52,623 nt of DNA. Origin: Candidatus Altimarinota bacterium (lineage in GTDB: Bacteria > Patescibacteriota > Gracilibacteria > BD1-5 > UBA6164). The notes under the pieces were generated by a model, which was given only the letters and a program-made list of their open reading frames with translations, had not been told where the DNA came from and made no database searches. Within the stretch, counting starts at the first letter, position 1; each line of letters starts with the position of its first letter. Of this stretch, positions 1-9,007 are shown piece after piece. The stretch lies in assembly GCA_028713225.1 (NCBI GenBank), contig JAQTOS010000008.1, forward strand, positions 1-52,623. The letters are read 5' to 3'. Position numbers and translations under genes: made by a program.

Positions 1-1185
1 AAAGATGAATACACATATTGAGTAAATTCAGATCAAACTCAGTATCAAATTGCAGCTGTATTGGAAAATAATACAGTAGCTCAAATAAATACAATAGCAA
101 ATACTACTTATGCCGATTTATGAGTAGGTGCAAAAGTAAATTGAAACTATCCTGGATATGTAAAATATTCAACTTGAACTTCTACATATATTGCAAATAT
201 ACCTAGTTTACTATGGAATAACTCTTGATCTGTAGATTTACTAAATAATTCAACTAAATACGTAGTAAACAAAAAAACTAATCTTCCGTATAAACTAAAT
301 TCAACATCAGACATAGGAACAAAAGATGCTAATACTATAATTCAAGAAATAACTTGAACTTGAGTTGCAACTCTTACTTGAGTTAATATAACAAATATTA
401 CTAGTTCTAATATTTGAACTACTTTTACTTGAGCAATTCTTGCTTCTTTTGGGTGAGATATTTCTAAACTTACTACTAATGTTATTTGAGGTGCTGTTGC
501 TAGTGTTCCAACAATAGTTACTCCAAAAGTATGAGAGCAAACAAATCCTTGATTGTCGTGTTTAGATATATTGAGTAAATGATGAAATATATGAAATTGA
601 ATTTATTGGATAAAGCCTGATACAAATCCTACATTTCAAGTTTACTGTGATATGACTACTGATTGATGAGGTTGGACTCTTATAGCAAAAACTTTTGCAA
701 ATACAAATGATGCACTTACTTGATCTGTATGAAATGTGTATGATTATAATTCATCGACATTTACTAAATTATCAGATTTGAATATAAATTCTATTTTATC
801 AACAAATAGTGGACAAAGATATTTTATGTGAACATGAATTTCTTTAACTACATACTGGAAAGTAGTTGATAATACATTTATATGGGATTCTCTTTGAAAT
901 ACAAATAATTGAACTACTGCGGCAACGGCTAAAACCTATATATCAAAAACAGGTATAACTTGAACATATTATGCATCTTATCGGCCTGTTTATCCATCAT
1001 GATACTATTGAGCTTGAGTTCATTATTGGGGATATCGGAATTGAACTTCTGCTGGTTATGCTTGAACTAATGCTATACGGACTGCTTGATGTCCAGGTTA
1101 TTTAACTTATCAATGAAATAATCTTTTATGAAGCTGAAATTGTTATAGTACAACTTGATGACCAGTTATATGGTATCTTAAATAA
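1..1185 (+). CDS. Pseudopilin-like protein with C-terminal fibrinogen-like domain (5' partial)
   Basis: The frame is open from base 1 to TAA at 1183 when TGA is read as Gly. The first residues (YTYGVN..., then YQIAAVLENN) resemble the globular part of type IV pilin/pseudopilin proteins, so the missing N-terminus probably carries a prepilin helix; this is inference. From about residue 183 the text becomes a fibrinogen-related (FReD-like) module: SCLDILSKGGNIGNGIYWI, then QVYCDMTTDGGGWTLI. The remainder is rich in Tyr, Gly, Asn and Trp. Such domains usually bind glycans or proteins, so a surface adhesin or minor pilin is likely. Glycine is written mostly TGA, as in other host genes. Several CGG codons (for example in HYWGY[CGG]N) sit in aromatic-rich runs and may be Trp. 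A second FReD-like gene lies at 51743-52623. Confidence 0.72.
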
Positions 1186-1187
1186 AT

Positions 1188-1216
1188 AAAAAAGTCTAGA
1201 TTTCTAGACTTTTTTA
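1188..1216 (+). terminator. Rho-independent terminator
   Basis: Perfect inverted repeat AAAAAGTCTAGA / TCTAGACTTTTT directly after the stop of the fibrinogen-domain gene, ending in a T-run. The same GTCTAGA...TCTAGAC stem recurs at 51713-51745 beside the other fibrinogen-domain gene. Confidence 0.85.
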
Positions 1217-1296
1217 TTGACTTATTTTTATTTTCCTTAGAATAAGTCTCTTGTTTTAGATTTTGCTAAAACATGTGAAAATAAAAACAAAAATAA

Positions 1297-1304
1297 GGGG
1301 TGAT
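1297..1304 (+). promoter_or_regulatory. Strong Shine-Dalgarno GGGGTGAT
   Basis: GGGGTGAT ends four bases before ATG 1309. It matches the 16S-complementary TAAGGAGGTGAT with one mismatch and decides the ATG at 1309 over an upstream in-frame GTG at 1300. The same box at the same spacing precedes the gene at 16671; most host genes here lack so strong a site. Confidence 0.75.
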
Positions 1305-1308
1305 TATC

Positions 1309-1920
1309 ATGGATATACTAATGTGGAAGACTTATTACCATAGTTTTCTGTGGTATTTAGCTTCAAAAAACATCACACCAAATGATGTGACAGTTGCTAG
1401 AACTATAGCATTTCTATTGGTTGTTATTTTATGGATGATATTTCGTTTATATGCGGAAAATTGGACTTTGTTAATTCTTATTATTGTATCTGTGCCAATT
1501 TGGTTACTTGATATGGTTGATGGGGATTTGGCTCGAACTACGAATCAAATGACAGAACGCGGAAAGAGATGGGATCCTGCTGCTGATAAAGTTAAATTTT
1601 ATGCTATTATGATTGTTATGGGGATAATGGATTTAGGTATCATTGTTCTTGGATTAACTGCTTTGATGGGAACTTTAGATTTTTTATCCACTTACTTACG
1701 TGAATTTCAGAAAACTGGTGATAAAGGAGCTAATATCTTTGGTAAAGCAAAACTTGTATTCCAAGTTTTTACAATCATAGGATTTGCTTTGTATATTTAC
1801 CTTTGGGAATATGATTTTGGACAGTTCAATGATTGGATTTATAGAGTTGCTTTATGGTCACTTATTGCTGCAATTTTGCTGGCAACAATATCCGTAATTA
1901 AACGTTTAACTACAAAATAA
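1309..1920 (+). CDS. CDP-alcohol phosphatidyltransferase family membrane protein (standard-code gene)
   Basis: A 203-residue multi-pass membrane protein. It carries the whole CDP-alcohol phosphotransferase signature at about residues 69-95, D-x2-DG-x2-AR-x8-G-x3-D-x3-D, seen as DMVDGDLAR followed by GKRWDPAADK. The family moves a phospho-alcohol headgroup from a CDP-linked donor to an acceptor, usually in phospholipid synthesis; the substrate cannot be told. All 11 Gly codons are GGN, none TGA, and five of eight Arg codons are CGN whereas host genes use almost only AGA. The invariant Arg of the AR motif is CGA (1534-1536), so CGA must mean Arg for this protein to work. Together with its strong ribosome site and private terminator this suggests transfer from a standard-code bacterium. 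Start chosen at ATG 1309 from the ribosome site. Confidence 0.9.
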   Translation: MDILMWKTYYHSFLWYLASKNITPNDVTVARTIAFLLVVILWMIFRLYAENWTLLILIIVSVPIWLLDMVDGDLARTTNQMTERGKRWDPAADKVKFYAIMIVMGIMDLGIIVLGLTALMGTLDFLSTYLREFQKTGDKGANIFGKAKLVFQVFTIIGFALYIYLWEYDFGQFNDWIYRVALWSLIAAILLATISVIKRLTTK

Positions 1921-1950
1921 GAGAGCACTTAGCTCTCTTTTACTTTTTTT
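1921..1950. terminator. Terminator hairpin GAGAGC/GCTCTC
   Basis: GAGAGC-ACTTA-GCTCTC with a T-rich tail directly after the phosphatidyltransferase stop. It overlaps the last codons of the convergent gene at 1940. Confidence 0.75.
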
Positions 1951-2845
1951 CTAATTTCATATAAGCTCATCAAGCTATTGCTAGAAACATAATTATTCAA
2001 ATTATTAAGACAAGAGGATTTGTCTTTTTTTCTTTTTTAGAATCAAGAATAGATGTTTTTAAATTATTATTTAATGTGTTATCTGTCACTCAGGTTTCGT
2101 TTGTTCAACTTGTTTCTATATTTCAAGTGTTAACAGATTCATTAGTATTTCAACTTGATGCTGTGTTAGTATTTACTCAAGTTTCAGTAATTGGATTAGT
2201 TTCATTATTTGTAGTATTTTCAGAACTTGAAGTTTTTTCTGAAATTTCTCTTTTTACTAAGGAAATTACTTTTTTGGGAATATTGTAAGTAAAATTAATA
2301 TTTACTTTTTCATCTGGTGAAACTAGATTAATAGTTTCTCAGTCGTTCATTGGGTAATTATATTTATAAGTATCTTTTGAATTAATTATAGTAGGATAAA
2401 GAAATTCATTTCATTTTATTTTCCATCATCTCAAATCTATAGCTTTATTTTCATTATTTGTAATTATTATAGCATTGTCAGAATAAGACAAATTTATATT
2501 TTTTGGATAATTAAAAGTGTAAGTATTCTCTTTTATTAAGCTTGCTGTTTCATTTCTAGAAGCTGAATAATAATCAAGAGTAGTATTTTTTTTAATTGTT
2601 ATAGTAGTTCAAAGTTTATACTCAATTTGTTCGTCAAATCTTCCAACTTTATCAGTGTAGTAAAACACTTTTGCTCAGTCATCATTTGGAATCAATTTTA
2701 GATCTATTACTTTGTCATAAGTTCCTGACTCTACACTTGCTACAATATCTGAATTTTCAGTATTTGTATTTCAGTTCAAAGGAGCAGAAGCTAAACTTGT
2801 TAGCGGTATAAACAGAAGAAATATAAGTGTTATAAGTTTTTTCAT
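1940..2845 (-). CDS. Secreted, membrane-anchored protein with lamin-tail-like domain
   Basis: 301 residues with TGA as Gly. An N-terminal signal peptide (MKKLITLIFLLFIPLTSLASA) is followed by a segment like the chitobiase/hexosaminidase C-terminal beta domain (AKVFYYTDKVG, about residues 55-65). Around residues 120-170 comes a beta-rich stretch (NKAIDLRGWKIKG) resembling the lamin tail domain found in many surface proteins of candidate phyla. Then follow a low-complexity Asn/Thr/Glu/Ser linker and a C-terminal transmembrane helix (PLVLIIGIIMFLAIAGG) with a basic tail. Probably displayed on the cell surface; substrate unknown. The gene stands alone and converges on the phosphatidyltransferase gene, its 3' end lying in that gene's terminator. 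Confidence 0.75.
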
Positions 2846-2929
2846 ATTTGTCTTTATTTTTTATAATTTTTTTGTATTATATTAAAAGAAAAGCTAAAAA
2901 GCAATTTATATTTTAAAAATAATTAGATT

Positions 2930-3622
2930 ATGGAAATCTTGGTTACAAAAGCTATTATAACAGCGATGAAAGAAGAAGCGGAACATATAATAAATAGATA
3001 TTCTTTAACTTTAAAAAAAGAATTTAATACTTTGAAAATTTATGAATGAACTAGAGAAGTTGGAGGAGAAAAAGAACTAATTGTTTTAGCTTTAGCCGGG
3101 ATTGGTAAAATACAAGCTTCAATTGCAACAACTTATTTATTTGAAAATTATGATATTTTTAAACTTATAAATGTAGGAATCGCAGGAAATCTAAAAAGTC
3201 ACGATGTACAAGTATGAGATGTTTTCATCCCAAATACTTTTATTCAACACGATATGTATTTACCTTTTGACTGAGCACATCTAGATTATGCTAAAAAAGC
3301 AATTTTTCTAGATTATGCAACTGACCAAAATTATGATTTACAAAAATTTGGATTAATTCTAAATGGAATATGTTTGACTGGAGACCAATTCATTGATAAT
3401 CCAGAAAAAGTTCTAGAACTAGAAGAAGAATATGCTGCAGATATCATAGAAATGGAAGCTTTTGCAATTCTTTCAGTAGCAAGAGAATATAATGCACTAG
3501 ATAAATGTGTAGTTATCAAAGCTATTTCAGACTGAGCTGATAATGATGCAAAAGATGCACATATGGGAAATCTTGATTTTGCTATGCAAAATAGTTTAGT
3601 AGTTTTGGATATAGTTTTGTAA
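2930..3622 (+). CDS. mtnN: 5'-methylthioadenosine/S-adenosylhomocysteine nucleosidase
   Basis: 230 residues of the purine-nucleoside phosphorylase/hydrolase fold. It would hydrolyse MTA and S-adenosylhomocysteine to adenine plus the thioribose product, clearing by-products of SAM reactions in the cytosol. Family marks: N-terminal AIITAMKEEAEHI with the acidic residue that activates water, the phosphate/ribose-loop stretch NVGIAGNL near residue 85, IIEMEAFAI near residue 173 (ribose-binding Met-Glu) and ISDGADNDA near residue 199 with the catalytic Asp. Length is normal (E. coli enzyme about 232). The SDGAD glycine is TGA. Start is the first ATG giving the complete N-terminal strand. Monocistronic as far as can be seen. 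Confidence 0.88.
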
Positions 3623-3672
3623 TTAGTTTATAATACAAAAAATAATATTTTAATATTAAAAAATAAAAACAA

Positions 3673-4386
3673 ATGAATAAATTTTTAAAGCACTTTTTCT
3701 CAAAACTTTGAAATTGAATTATTTTATGAATTGGAATAATTCTTAGTATATGAATTATTACTGTAATATACGCAACATATTCATGGACTAATCAAGAATC
3801 AGTTTCTACTTGATCTACATTTACAGCCACTATGTGGAATGATATGGTAAGTAATATTAATTTTCTCAAGGATAGTATTGACTGAGTTAATAATAAATTT
3901 TGAACACTTACTGATGGAAAAATGTGTACATCTAATTGATGAACATTAAATTGTAATACAAATATTCCAATTTCATGAATAACAACTGAAGTAGATCCTC
4001 AAGTAGGAGCTTTAAACTCTTGAAAAATATGTACATCAGATTGATCTAAAATAAATTGTAATAGTGATAGTAGTTCAATTCCTGATTGGGATAGTTGATG
4101 GATTTATTATGCTAATACTAGCCCCTGACTTAAAACCTTGACTCATAATCTTTGAGTTTTACCAAATCAAGTTCAATGGTGGTATTCACCAGGAGCACCA
4201 GGTACATGGGAATGACCTGTTGCATGGAGTAAGCAGGATTTTTGGTCTAGTCCAATATGAGTACGGATGTCTTCAACTAATATACAATTTACAATACGGA
4301 GTGATAGAACATTATATAGATGATTCGATTGAGCAGCTTGGCAAAATTATCGGACAGGTTACTACAGAATATTATTATGGAAATAA
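3673..4386 (+). CDS. Small surface protein with N-terminal membrane anchor
   Basis: 237 residues when TGA is Gly. An N-terminal hydrophobic helix (IILGIGIILSIGIITVIYA) resembles a signal anchor. After it comes TFTATMWNDMVSNIN, a short helix motif of the type (T-T-A-x2-WN-x2-V) found just after the anchor of many candidate-phylum surface proteins and also present at 35097. The middle has two spaced Cys pairs (KMCTSNGGTLNC, KICTSDGSKINC) that look like a duplicated disulphide hairpin. The C-terminus is Trp/Tyr-rich and ends RTGYYRILLWK. No known enzyme domain is seen. A pilin-like or adhesin subunit is possible. Several CGG codons lie in the aromatic C-terminal part. Confidence 0.6.
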
Positions 4387-4441
4387 TATTGTTTAATCTT
4401 TTAAAATAATGTTAAAATTTCATCAAAAAAATATTTAGCAC

Positions 4442-4468
4442 TTGAAAAAATGAGTTTTTCCTTATAAT
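4442..4468 (+). promoter_or_regulatory. Candidate sigma-70-type promoter of the superoxide reductase gene
   Basis: TTGAAA (4442) and TATAAT (4463) separated by 15 bases, with about 30 bases from -10 to ATG 4502. By-eye assignment. Confidence 0.5.
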
Positions 4469-4501
4469 GGGGAAGAACTTATTTTTTAATTAAAAACCTT
4501 T

Positions 4502-4801
4502 ATGACAGGATTACAAGAACAAGCAAAAAAACATGCTCCAGGAGTGGAAGTTACTGACTCGCAAGTTATTATAAATGTTGGACATGAAATTGAACATCCA
4601 ATGTTGGATGCTCATTTGATTGAAACTATTGACGTACTACAATTTACAAAAGCGGGGCTTTTAAGAGTAAAAACTTTTACTTTAAAAGCTGGAGAAAAAC
4701 CAGAAGTTACAATAGAATTGGCTGATTTGAAACCAGGAACTTACAAAGTTCAAGCTAGATGTAATCTACACGGAACTTTTGATAACGATTTTGTAATATA
4801 A
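4502..4801 (+). CDS. Superoxide reductase (desulfoferrodoxin/neelaredoxin type)
   Basis: 99 residues, the size of single-domain class II superoxide reductase. The enzyme reduces superoxide to peroxide at a mononuclear Fe(His)4(Cys) site without making oxygen, typical of anaerobic or microaerophilic cells. Ligand motifs in order: KKHAP near residue 10, EHPMLDAHLIE around residues 31-40 (two His) and CNLHGTF near residue 87 (Cys and His). There is no desulforedoxin N-terminal domain. All seven glycines are GGN, none TGA; because the gene otherwise looks native (AGA arginine, host-like promoter) this may reflect codon choice in a well-expressed gene. BatD/MoxR genes follow on the same strand 10 bases later and may share its transcript. 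Confidence 0.88.
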   Translation: MTGLQEQAKKHAPGVEVTDSQVIINVGHEIEHPMLDAHLIETIDVLQFTKAGLLRVKTFTLKAGEKPEVTIELADLKPGTYKVQARCNLHGTFDNDFVI

Positions 4802-4811
4802 TAAAAGAAAA

Positions 4812-5672
4812 ATGAAAAGAAGGCTTAGTTTATTTCTAGTTTTCTTTTTTTCTGTTTCGGGGATTTCTTATGCTGACACAAAAGTAGAAGTGAATTTAGA
4901 AACTGATAAAAAAGAAATTAGTACTCAAGATACTGTTGATTTGAAACTGATAATCAAACAAAAATGACGAGATAATATAGATTTATGAAATCCTACTATT
5001 TCGGGAATTGAAAATTTTGATATTCAAGGACAATCTAGTTCTACACAAGTAGAAATGATAAATTGAGATAGTAAATCTGTTACAAGTATTGATTATACTT
5101 TAAAAGCTAAAAAAGCTTGAAATTTCGTAATTTGACCAGTATCTATAAATTTTTGAAGCTGAGATTATCAAACAAATCAAGTTGCAATAAAAGTTAATCA
5201 AAATGCTGCAGTAAATACTGATTGTTTGGATTGAACTAGTTGAACAGATTGTATTACTAAAAATACTATAGAAAATAAAAATTATAGTTCTCTTTACCTT
5301 GCGGCTATCTTACTTCTTGGATTTATTTTGTGACTTTTCTATAATTACAAAAGATTTATAAAAAATAGTCCGGATATAAAAGCAAAAAAATTTGAAAAAT
5401 TTGATTTAAAGGTAAATATAGATGATACTGATTTTGAAGAAAAAATTGATGAATTTATTAGAAAATATATTTGATGAAAATATAGACTAGATACTTCGAG
5501 TAAAACTTATAAAGAAATTTATGAATTTTTGAAATATAGAGAAGATATAAATGAAGAAAATTTGAAAGTTATAGATTCAATTTTTTCTCTATTAATTGTG
5601 AATAAATATTCAAGTTCAAAAATGTTTAACAGAGAAGAGATAATAACAAATATAAATGCTTTAGAATTATAA
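4812..5672 (+). CDS. BatD-like (aerotolerance-type) membrane protein
   Basis: 286 residues. Signal peptide MKRRLSLFLVFFFSVSGISYA, then a beta-sandwich region matching BatD proteins (VNLETDKKEISTQDTVDLKL; PTISGIENFDIQGQSSSTQV), a transmembrane helix near residues 158-178 and a cytosolic helical tail. BatD is the membrane partner of MoxR/VWA (Bat) systems, thought to act as chaperone-like or stress-tolerance machinery at the envelope; the molecular role is not settled. It starts 10 bases after the superoxide reductase stop and lies 10 bases before moxR, so the three are probably co-transcribed. A BatA-type VWA partner is far away at 45597. Shorter than many BatD proteins, with one Ig-like part. 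Confidence 0.72.
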
Positions 5673-5682
5673 TTTTATAAAA

Positions 5683-6663
5683 ATGGAAAAAAATATTTTA
5701 AATGAAGAAATTCAAAAATTTTGAGAACTGGCAAATAATTTGAGAAAGGAAATTGCTAAAAAAGTAGTTTGACAAGAAACTCTTATTAGAGATATGATTG
5801 TTGCACTTTTTGCTGGCGGACATATTTTGCTTGAATGAGCTCCAGGTTTGGCAAAAACTCTGACTATTGATACTATGAGTAAAGCTCTTGATACTGGCTT
5901 TAAAAGAATACAATTTACTCCAGATTTATTACCATCAGATTTAGTTGGAACAAAGATTTATAATCCTGCAAAATGAGATTTTTCTACGAAATTTGGTCCT
6001 ATTTTTACCAATTTTTTACTTACTGATGAGATAAATAGAGCTCCTTCAAAAGTACAATCAGCTCTACTTGAAGCTATGGCTGAAAAACAAGTAACAATTG
6101 GAGATGAAACTTATAAACTTGAAGCTCCATTTATGGTTTTGGCTACTCAAAATCCTATAGAACAAGAGGGAACTTATACTCTTCCAGAAGCTCAACTTGA
6201 TAGATTTTTATTAAAAACTATTGTAGTTTATCCTACAGAATTTGAAGAAATTCAAATTATGAAAAATAATTTTGAAAAATTAGATGAAATTCAAAAAGTT
6301 TTATCAAAATCAGATATTATAAAATATCAAGATTTAATAAAAAAAGTCTACTGTGATGATAAAATATTTAATTATGTTAGAGATTTAGTATTTGCTACAA
6401 GAGAACCAGCTAGATTTGGACTTGAAAAAATAGCAGCTTACATATCTTACGGACTTTCTCCAAGAGCAAGTATTGCAGTTATTGCTTGAGCAAAAGTATT
6501 AGCCGCTCTTGATGGAAGAAGTTTTGTAATTCCAGAAGATATTAAAGAAATGGCATATCCGGTATTCAGACACAGAATAATTATGAGTTATGATGCTATC
6601 GCTGATGAAGTGAAAACTGATGATATTATAAAAATTCTTCTTGATAATGTGAAAGTAATGTAA
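5683..6663 (+). CDS. MoxR-family AAA+ ATPase
   Basis: 326 residues, full length for MoxR. Walker A GAPGLAKT at about residues 52-59, Walker [11 protein letters not shown] near residue 113, sensor segment [14 protein letters not shown] near residue 150, and the C-terminal lid with GLSPRAS. MoxR ATPases remodel or load metal/cofactor onto VWA-domain partners. Here the upstream neighbour is a BatD-like protein, so it is probably the cytosolic ATPase of a Bat-type envelope system; the VWA partner BatA is coded at 45597. Both glycines at the Walker A entry and that of VVGQETL are written with TGA among GGN codons, showing the recoding. Confidence 0.9.
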
Positions 6664-6667
6664 AAAA

Positions 6668-6705
6668 ATAAAAGAGCCCTCGCGAATGCGAAGGGCTTTT
6701 GTTTT
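6668..6705. terminator. Terminator shared by moxR and the convergent MBL gene
   Basis: Hairpin with arms AAAAGAGCCCT and AGGGCTTTT plus an inner CGC-GAAT-GCG stem. The A-rich 5' side and T-rich 3' side let it work both ways. It is GC-richer than host terminators. Confidence 0.8.
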
Positions 6706-7606
6706 AGAAGGGAAATTGTTGACCTTTTTTTACGAGTCCAGCAAATCCAGCTTCAAGGACCATTTTTTCTCGGTCTTCAAAAGCTTCATAGATGTTTTCT
6801 ATATATCCATCAGGAGCTTCTTTTTCACCGATTTTTAGACTATAGTGGTATAAATACATTTTTTTGCGTATTTCATCGGGTAATTTACATAATTGATGAA
6901 ATTGTGCATGTATACTTTTTGGGTAGTTTGCAAATTCACAATCTTGGAAAATCCAGTCAACTTGCTCATAGAATGTAAACATTTGATTAGGGGCAAACTG
7001 AGTATCTCCAGTAATGAAAATTCTTTCGTTTCCATTTATGATTATACCATAGCTTGGAACAAATCTTTTATTATCAATACTATGGAGCGTTTGAACTGCT
7101 TCTATTTCTATTCCGTAAAATAAGAAATATCCATTATGGTCAAGATATGTACAAGTGAAGTATGATTCCAAAGAATTTACCTCTCCTTGAATACTCTGTA
7201 AGCCGCCTTTTAGTGAATCATGCCAAGTGTCATTAAGTACGTCAGCATTTCCTACAATATGGGGTTTATTTTGCCCAAAAGGAAGTTTTCCAAAATATCT
7301 TTTGAATGCAATATTCTCAAGTCCTCCGATATGATCGGCATGTTGATGACTGATAAAAATTGTATCAATATCATCTATATGGACTCTTACAGCATGCAAA
7401 GCATCAGCTATAGTTGCTCCGGCATCAAAGAGAAAATGTTTTTTCTTTTTCTTCCTATTAACAATATTTGTATCGGAAGAATTTTCAATCAGTTCCTCAA
7501 CTTCTCTTGTTATTAGAATATTACTTTGGTAATTTTCCTCAGCTCGACAGAATGCATTGCCACTACCTAAAAAGGTAATGACTAAATCTTTTTTAGGTGT
7601 AGCCAT
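6704..7606 (-). CDS. Metallo-beta-lactamase-fold hydrolase, RNase Z-like (standard-code gene)
   Basis: 300 residues. N-terminal strand ITFLGSGNAF, then the metal motif SHQHADHIGG (HxHxDH) around residues 85-94, a further Asp in FITGDTQ and a late His in LYHYS: the di-zinc site of the RNase Z/arylsulfatase/phosphodiesterase branch. The substrate (tRNA 3' end, cyclic nucleotide or other phosphodiester) cannot be decided. All 21 glycines are GGN, none TGA. Arg is sometimes CGA (as in NAFCRAEEN and FEDREKM) or CGC. A clear ribosome site AAAGGAG precedes ATG by six bases. It lies alone between the terminators of moxR and malic enzyme. I infer import from a standard-code donor. Confidence 0.85.
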   Translation of the reverse strand: MATPKKDLVITFLGSGNAFCRAEENYQSNILITREVEELIENSSDTNIVNRKKKKKHFLFDAGATIADALHAVRVHIDDIDTIFISHQHADHIGGLENIAFKRYFGKLPFGQNKPHIVGNADVLNDTWHDSLKGGLQSIQGEVNSLESYFTCTYLDHNGYFLFYGIEIEAVQTLHSIDNKRFVPSYGIIINGNERIFITGDTQFAPNQMFTFYEQVDWIFQDCEFANYPKSIHAQFHQLCKLPDEIRKKMYLYHYSLKIGEKEAPDGYIENIYEAFEDREKMVLEAGFAGLVKKGQQFPF

Positions 7607-7612
7607 GACAGA

Positions 7613-7619
7613 CTCCTTT
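7613..7619 (-). promoter_or_regulatory. Shine-Dalgarno AAAGGAG of the MBL gene
   Basis: AAAGGAG on the minus strand, six bases before ATG 7606. Unusually strong for this window and supports the chosen start. Confidence 0.7.
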
Positions 7620-7667
7620 TTTGTTTTTTGTTTGAATTACTTATATTTAATATATCTAATTAGTCAA

Positions 7668-7702
7668 ATAAAAGTCCCTGAAATTTCAGGGATTTTTTTG
7701 TT
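7668..7702 (-). terminator. Terminator of the malic enzyme gene
   Basis: TCCCTGAAATTTCAGGGA is a perfect palindrome; on the minus strand it directly follows the malic enzyme stop codon. Confidence 0.8.
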
Positions 7703-8834
7703 ATCTTATAGCATTTGCAATAATGTTTGCCACGTTTTTATCTAGTGGAGAAGGAATTATCATATCTTCTGTTGGATTTTGCACATAAGCAGCTAGAGCA
7801 ACAGCGGCTGCAATTTTATGAGCATCAGTTATTTTTGTAACTCTATTTTCTAGAGCTCATTTAAATATTCCAGGGAAAACGAGTACATTATTTAATTGAT
7901 TTGGAAAATCAGATCTACCAGTTGCTATAATTCTTGCTCATCAGGCTTTTGCTTCGTCAGGCATAATTTCTGGAGTGGGATTAGCCATAGCAAATATCAT
8001 AGAATCTGGATTCATTTTTGCTACATCAGAAGCATTTATTACATTTCCTTTTGAAACTCAGATAAACACATCTCTTCAAACAATTGCATCTTGCAAAGTT
8101 CAGCTAATGTTTTCAGCATTAGTTATTTCTAAAACTTTTAATTTTTCATCATTTAAATCAGTTCTTGATTTACTAACTATACCTTTACTATCACAAACTA
8201 CTATGTTTTCAAAACCATAAAGTTTTAAAAGTTTTATAATAGCTGTTCCAGCTGCACCAAGTCAGTTTACAACAATTTTTATGTCTTCTTTGTTTTTTCC
8301 AGTTACTTTTAATCAGTTTATTATACCAGCCAAAACTACGATTGCAGTTCAGTGTTGGTCATCATGAAATACGGGAATATCAAGTTCAGCTTTTAGTCTT
8401 TCTTCGATTTCAAAACATCTAGGAGCTGAAATATCTTCTAAATTTATTCCTGCAAAAGTAGGAGAAATATTTTTGATAGTTTGAATAATTTCTTCTGTAT
8501 CTTTTGTTCCAAGAACTATTGGAAAAGCATTTACTCAACCAAATTCTTTGAATAAAATTGCTTTTCATTCCATAACTGGAAGTCCAGCTTCTGGTCAAAT
8601 ATCACCAAGTCCCAAAACTGCAGTTCAATCAGAAATTACAGCAATTGTATTTCCTTTTAGAGTATATTTGTAAGCAAGACTTTTGTCTTCTGCTATTCTC
8701 TTACAAGGTTCAGCTACTCCAGGAGTATAAGCCAAACTTAAATCTTCTTTTGTTTCTAATTTTAGTTTTGAAACAGTTTCTAATTTTCCTCCAAGTCTTT
8801 CGTGTAATTTTAAACTTTCTTCAAAGTAATCCAT
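7701..8834 (-). CDS. Malic enzyme (NAD(P)-dependent malate dehydrogenase, decarboxylating)
   Basis: 377 residues, the short bacterial/archaeal form without a phosphotransacetylase tail. It converts malate to pyruvate and CO2 with reduction of NAD(P). Visible: SLAYTPGVAEPCKRIAED (catalytic Tyr region) near residue 33, VISDGTAVLGLGDIGPEAG near residue 67, KAILFKEFGGVNAFPI with the catalytic Lys, FHDDQHGTAIV (metal-binding Asp pair) and the Rossmann loop VVNGLGAAGTAI. The C-terminus has ANPTPEIMPDEA. Glycines are mixed TGA and GGN. The gene is single, with its own terminator. Cofactor preference cannot be read from the sequence. In a cell with few pathways it could feed pyruvate or NAD(P)H. Confidence 0.92.
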
Positions 8835-9007
8835 AATTTTTAAGTTAAAATAATAATAATTCTCATTTTAAGTATATTCAGAAAAAATATATTTTCAAAT
8901 AAATTTTACTATTTGTATATTAAAACAATGTTAAAATAAAAATTATTTTGAAATAATGGATTACTTGAGTATTATTGGCTTAAATTATAAACTAAAAAGA
9001 AATTTTT

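Noticed and set aside
2076-2288. Plus-strand open frame rich in Val/Ser
   Set aside because: Antisense shadow of the secreted protein gene at 1940-2845.
7220-7516. Plus-strand frame opposite the MBL gene
   Set aside because: Shadow of a gene with clear metal-binding motifs; no ribosome site.
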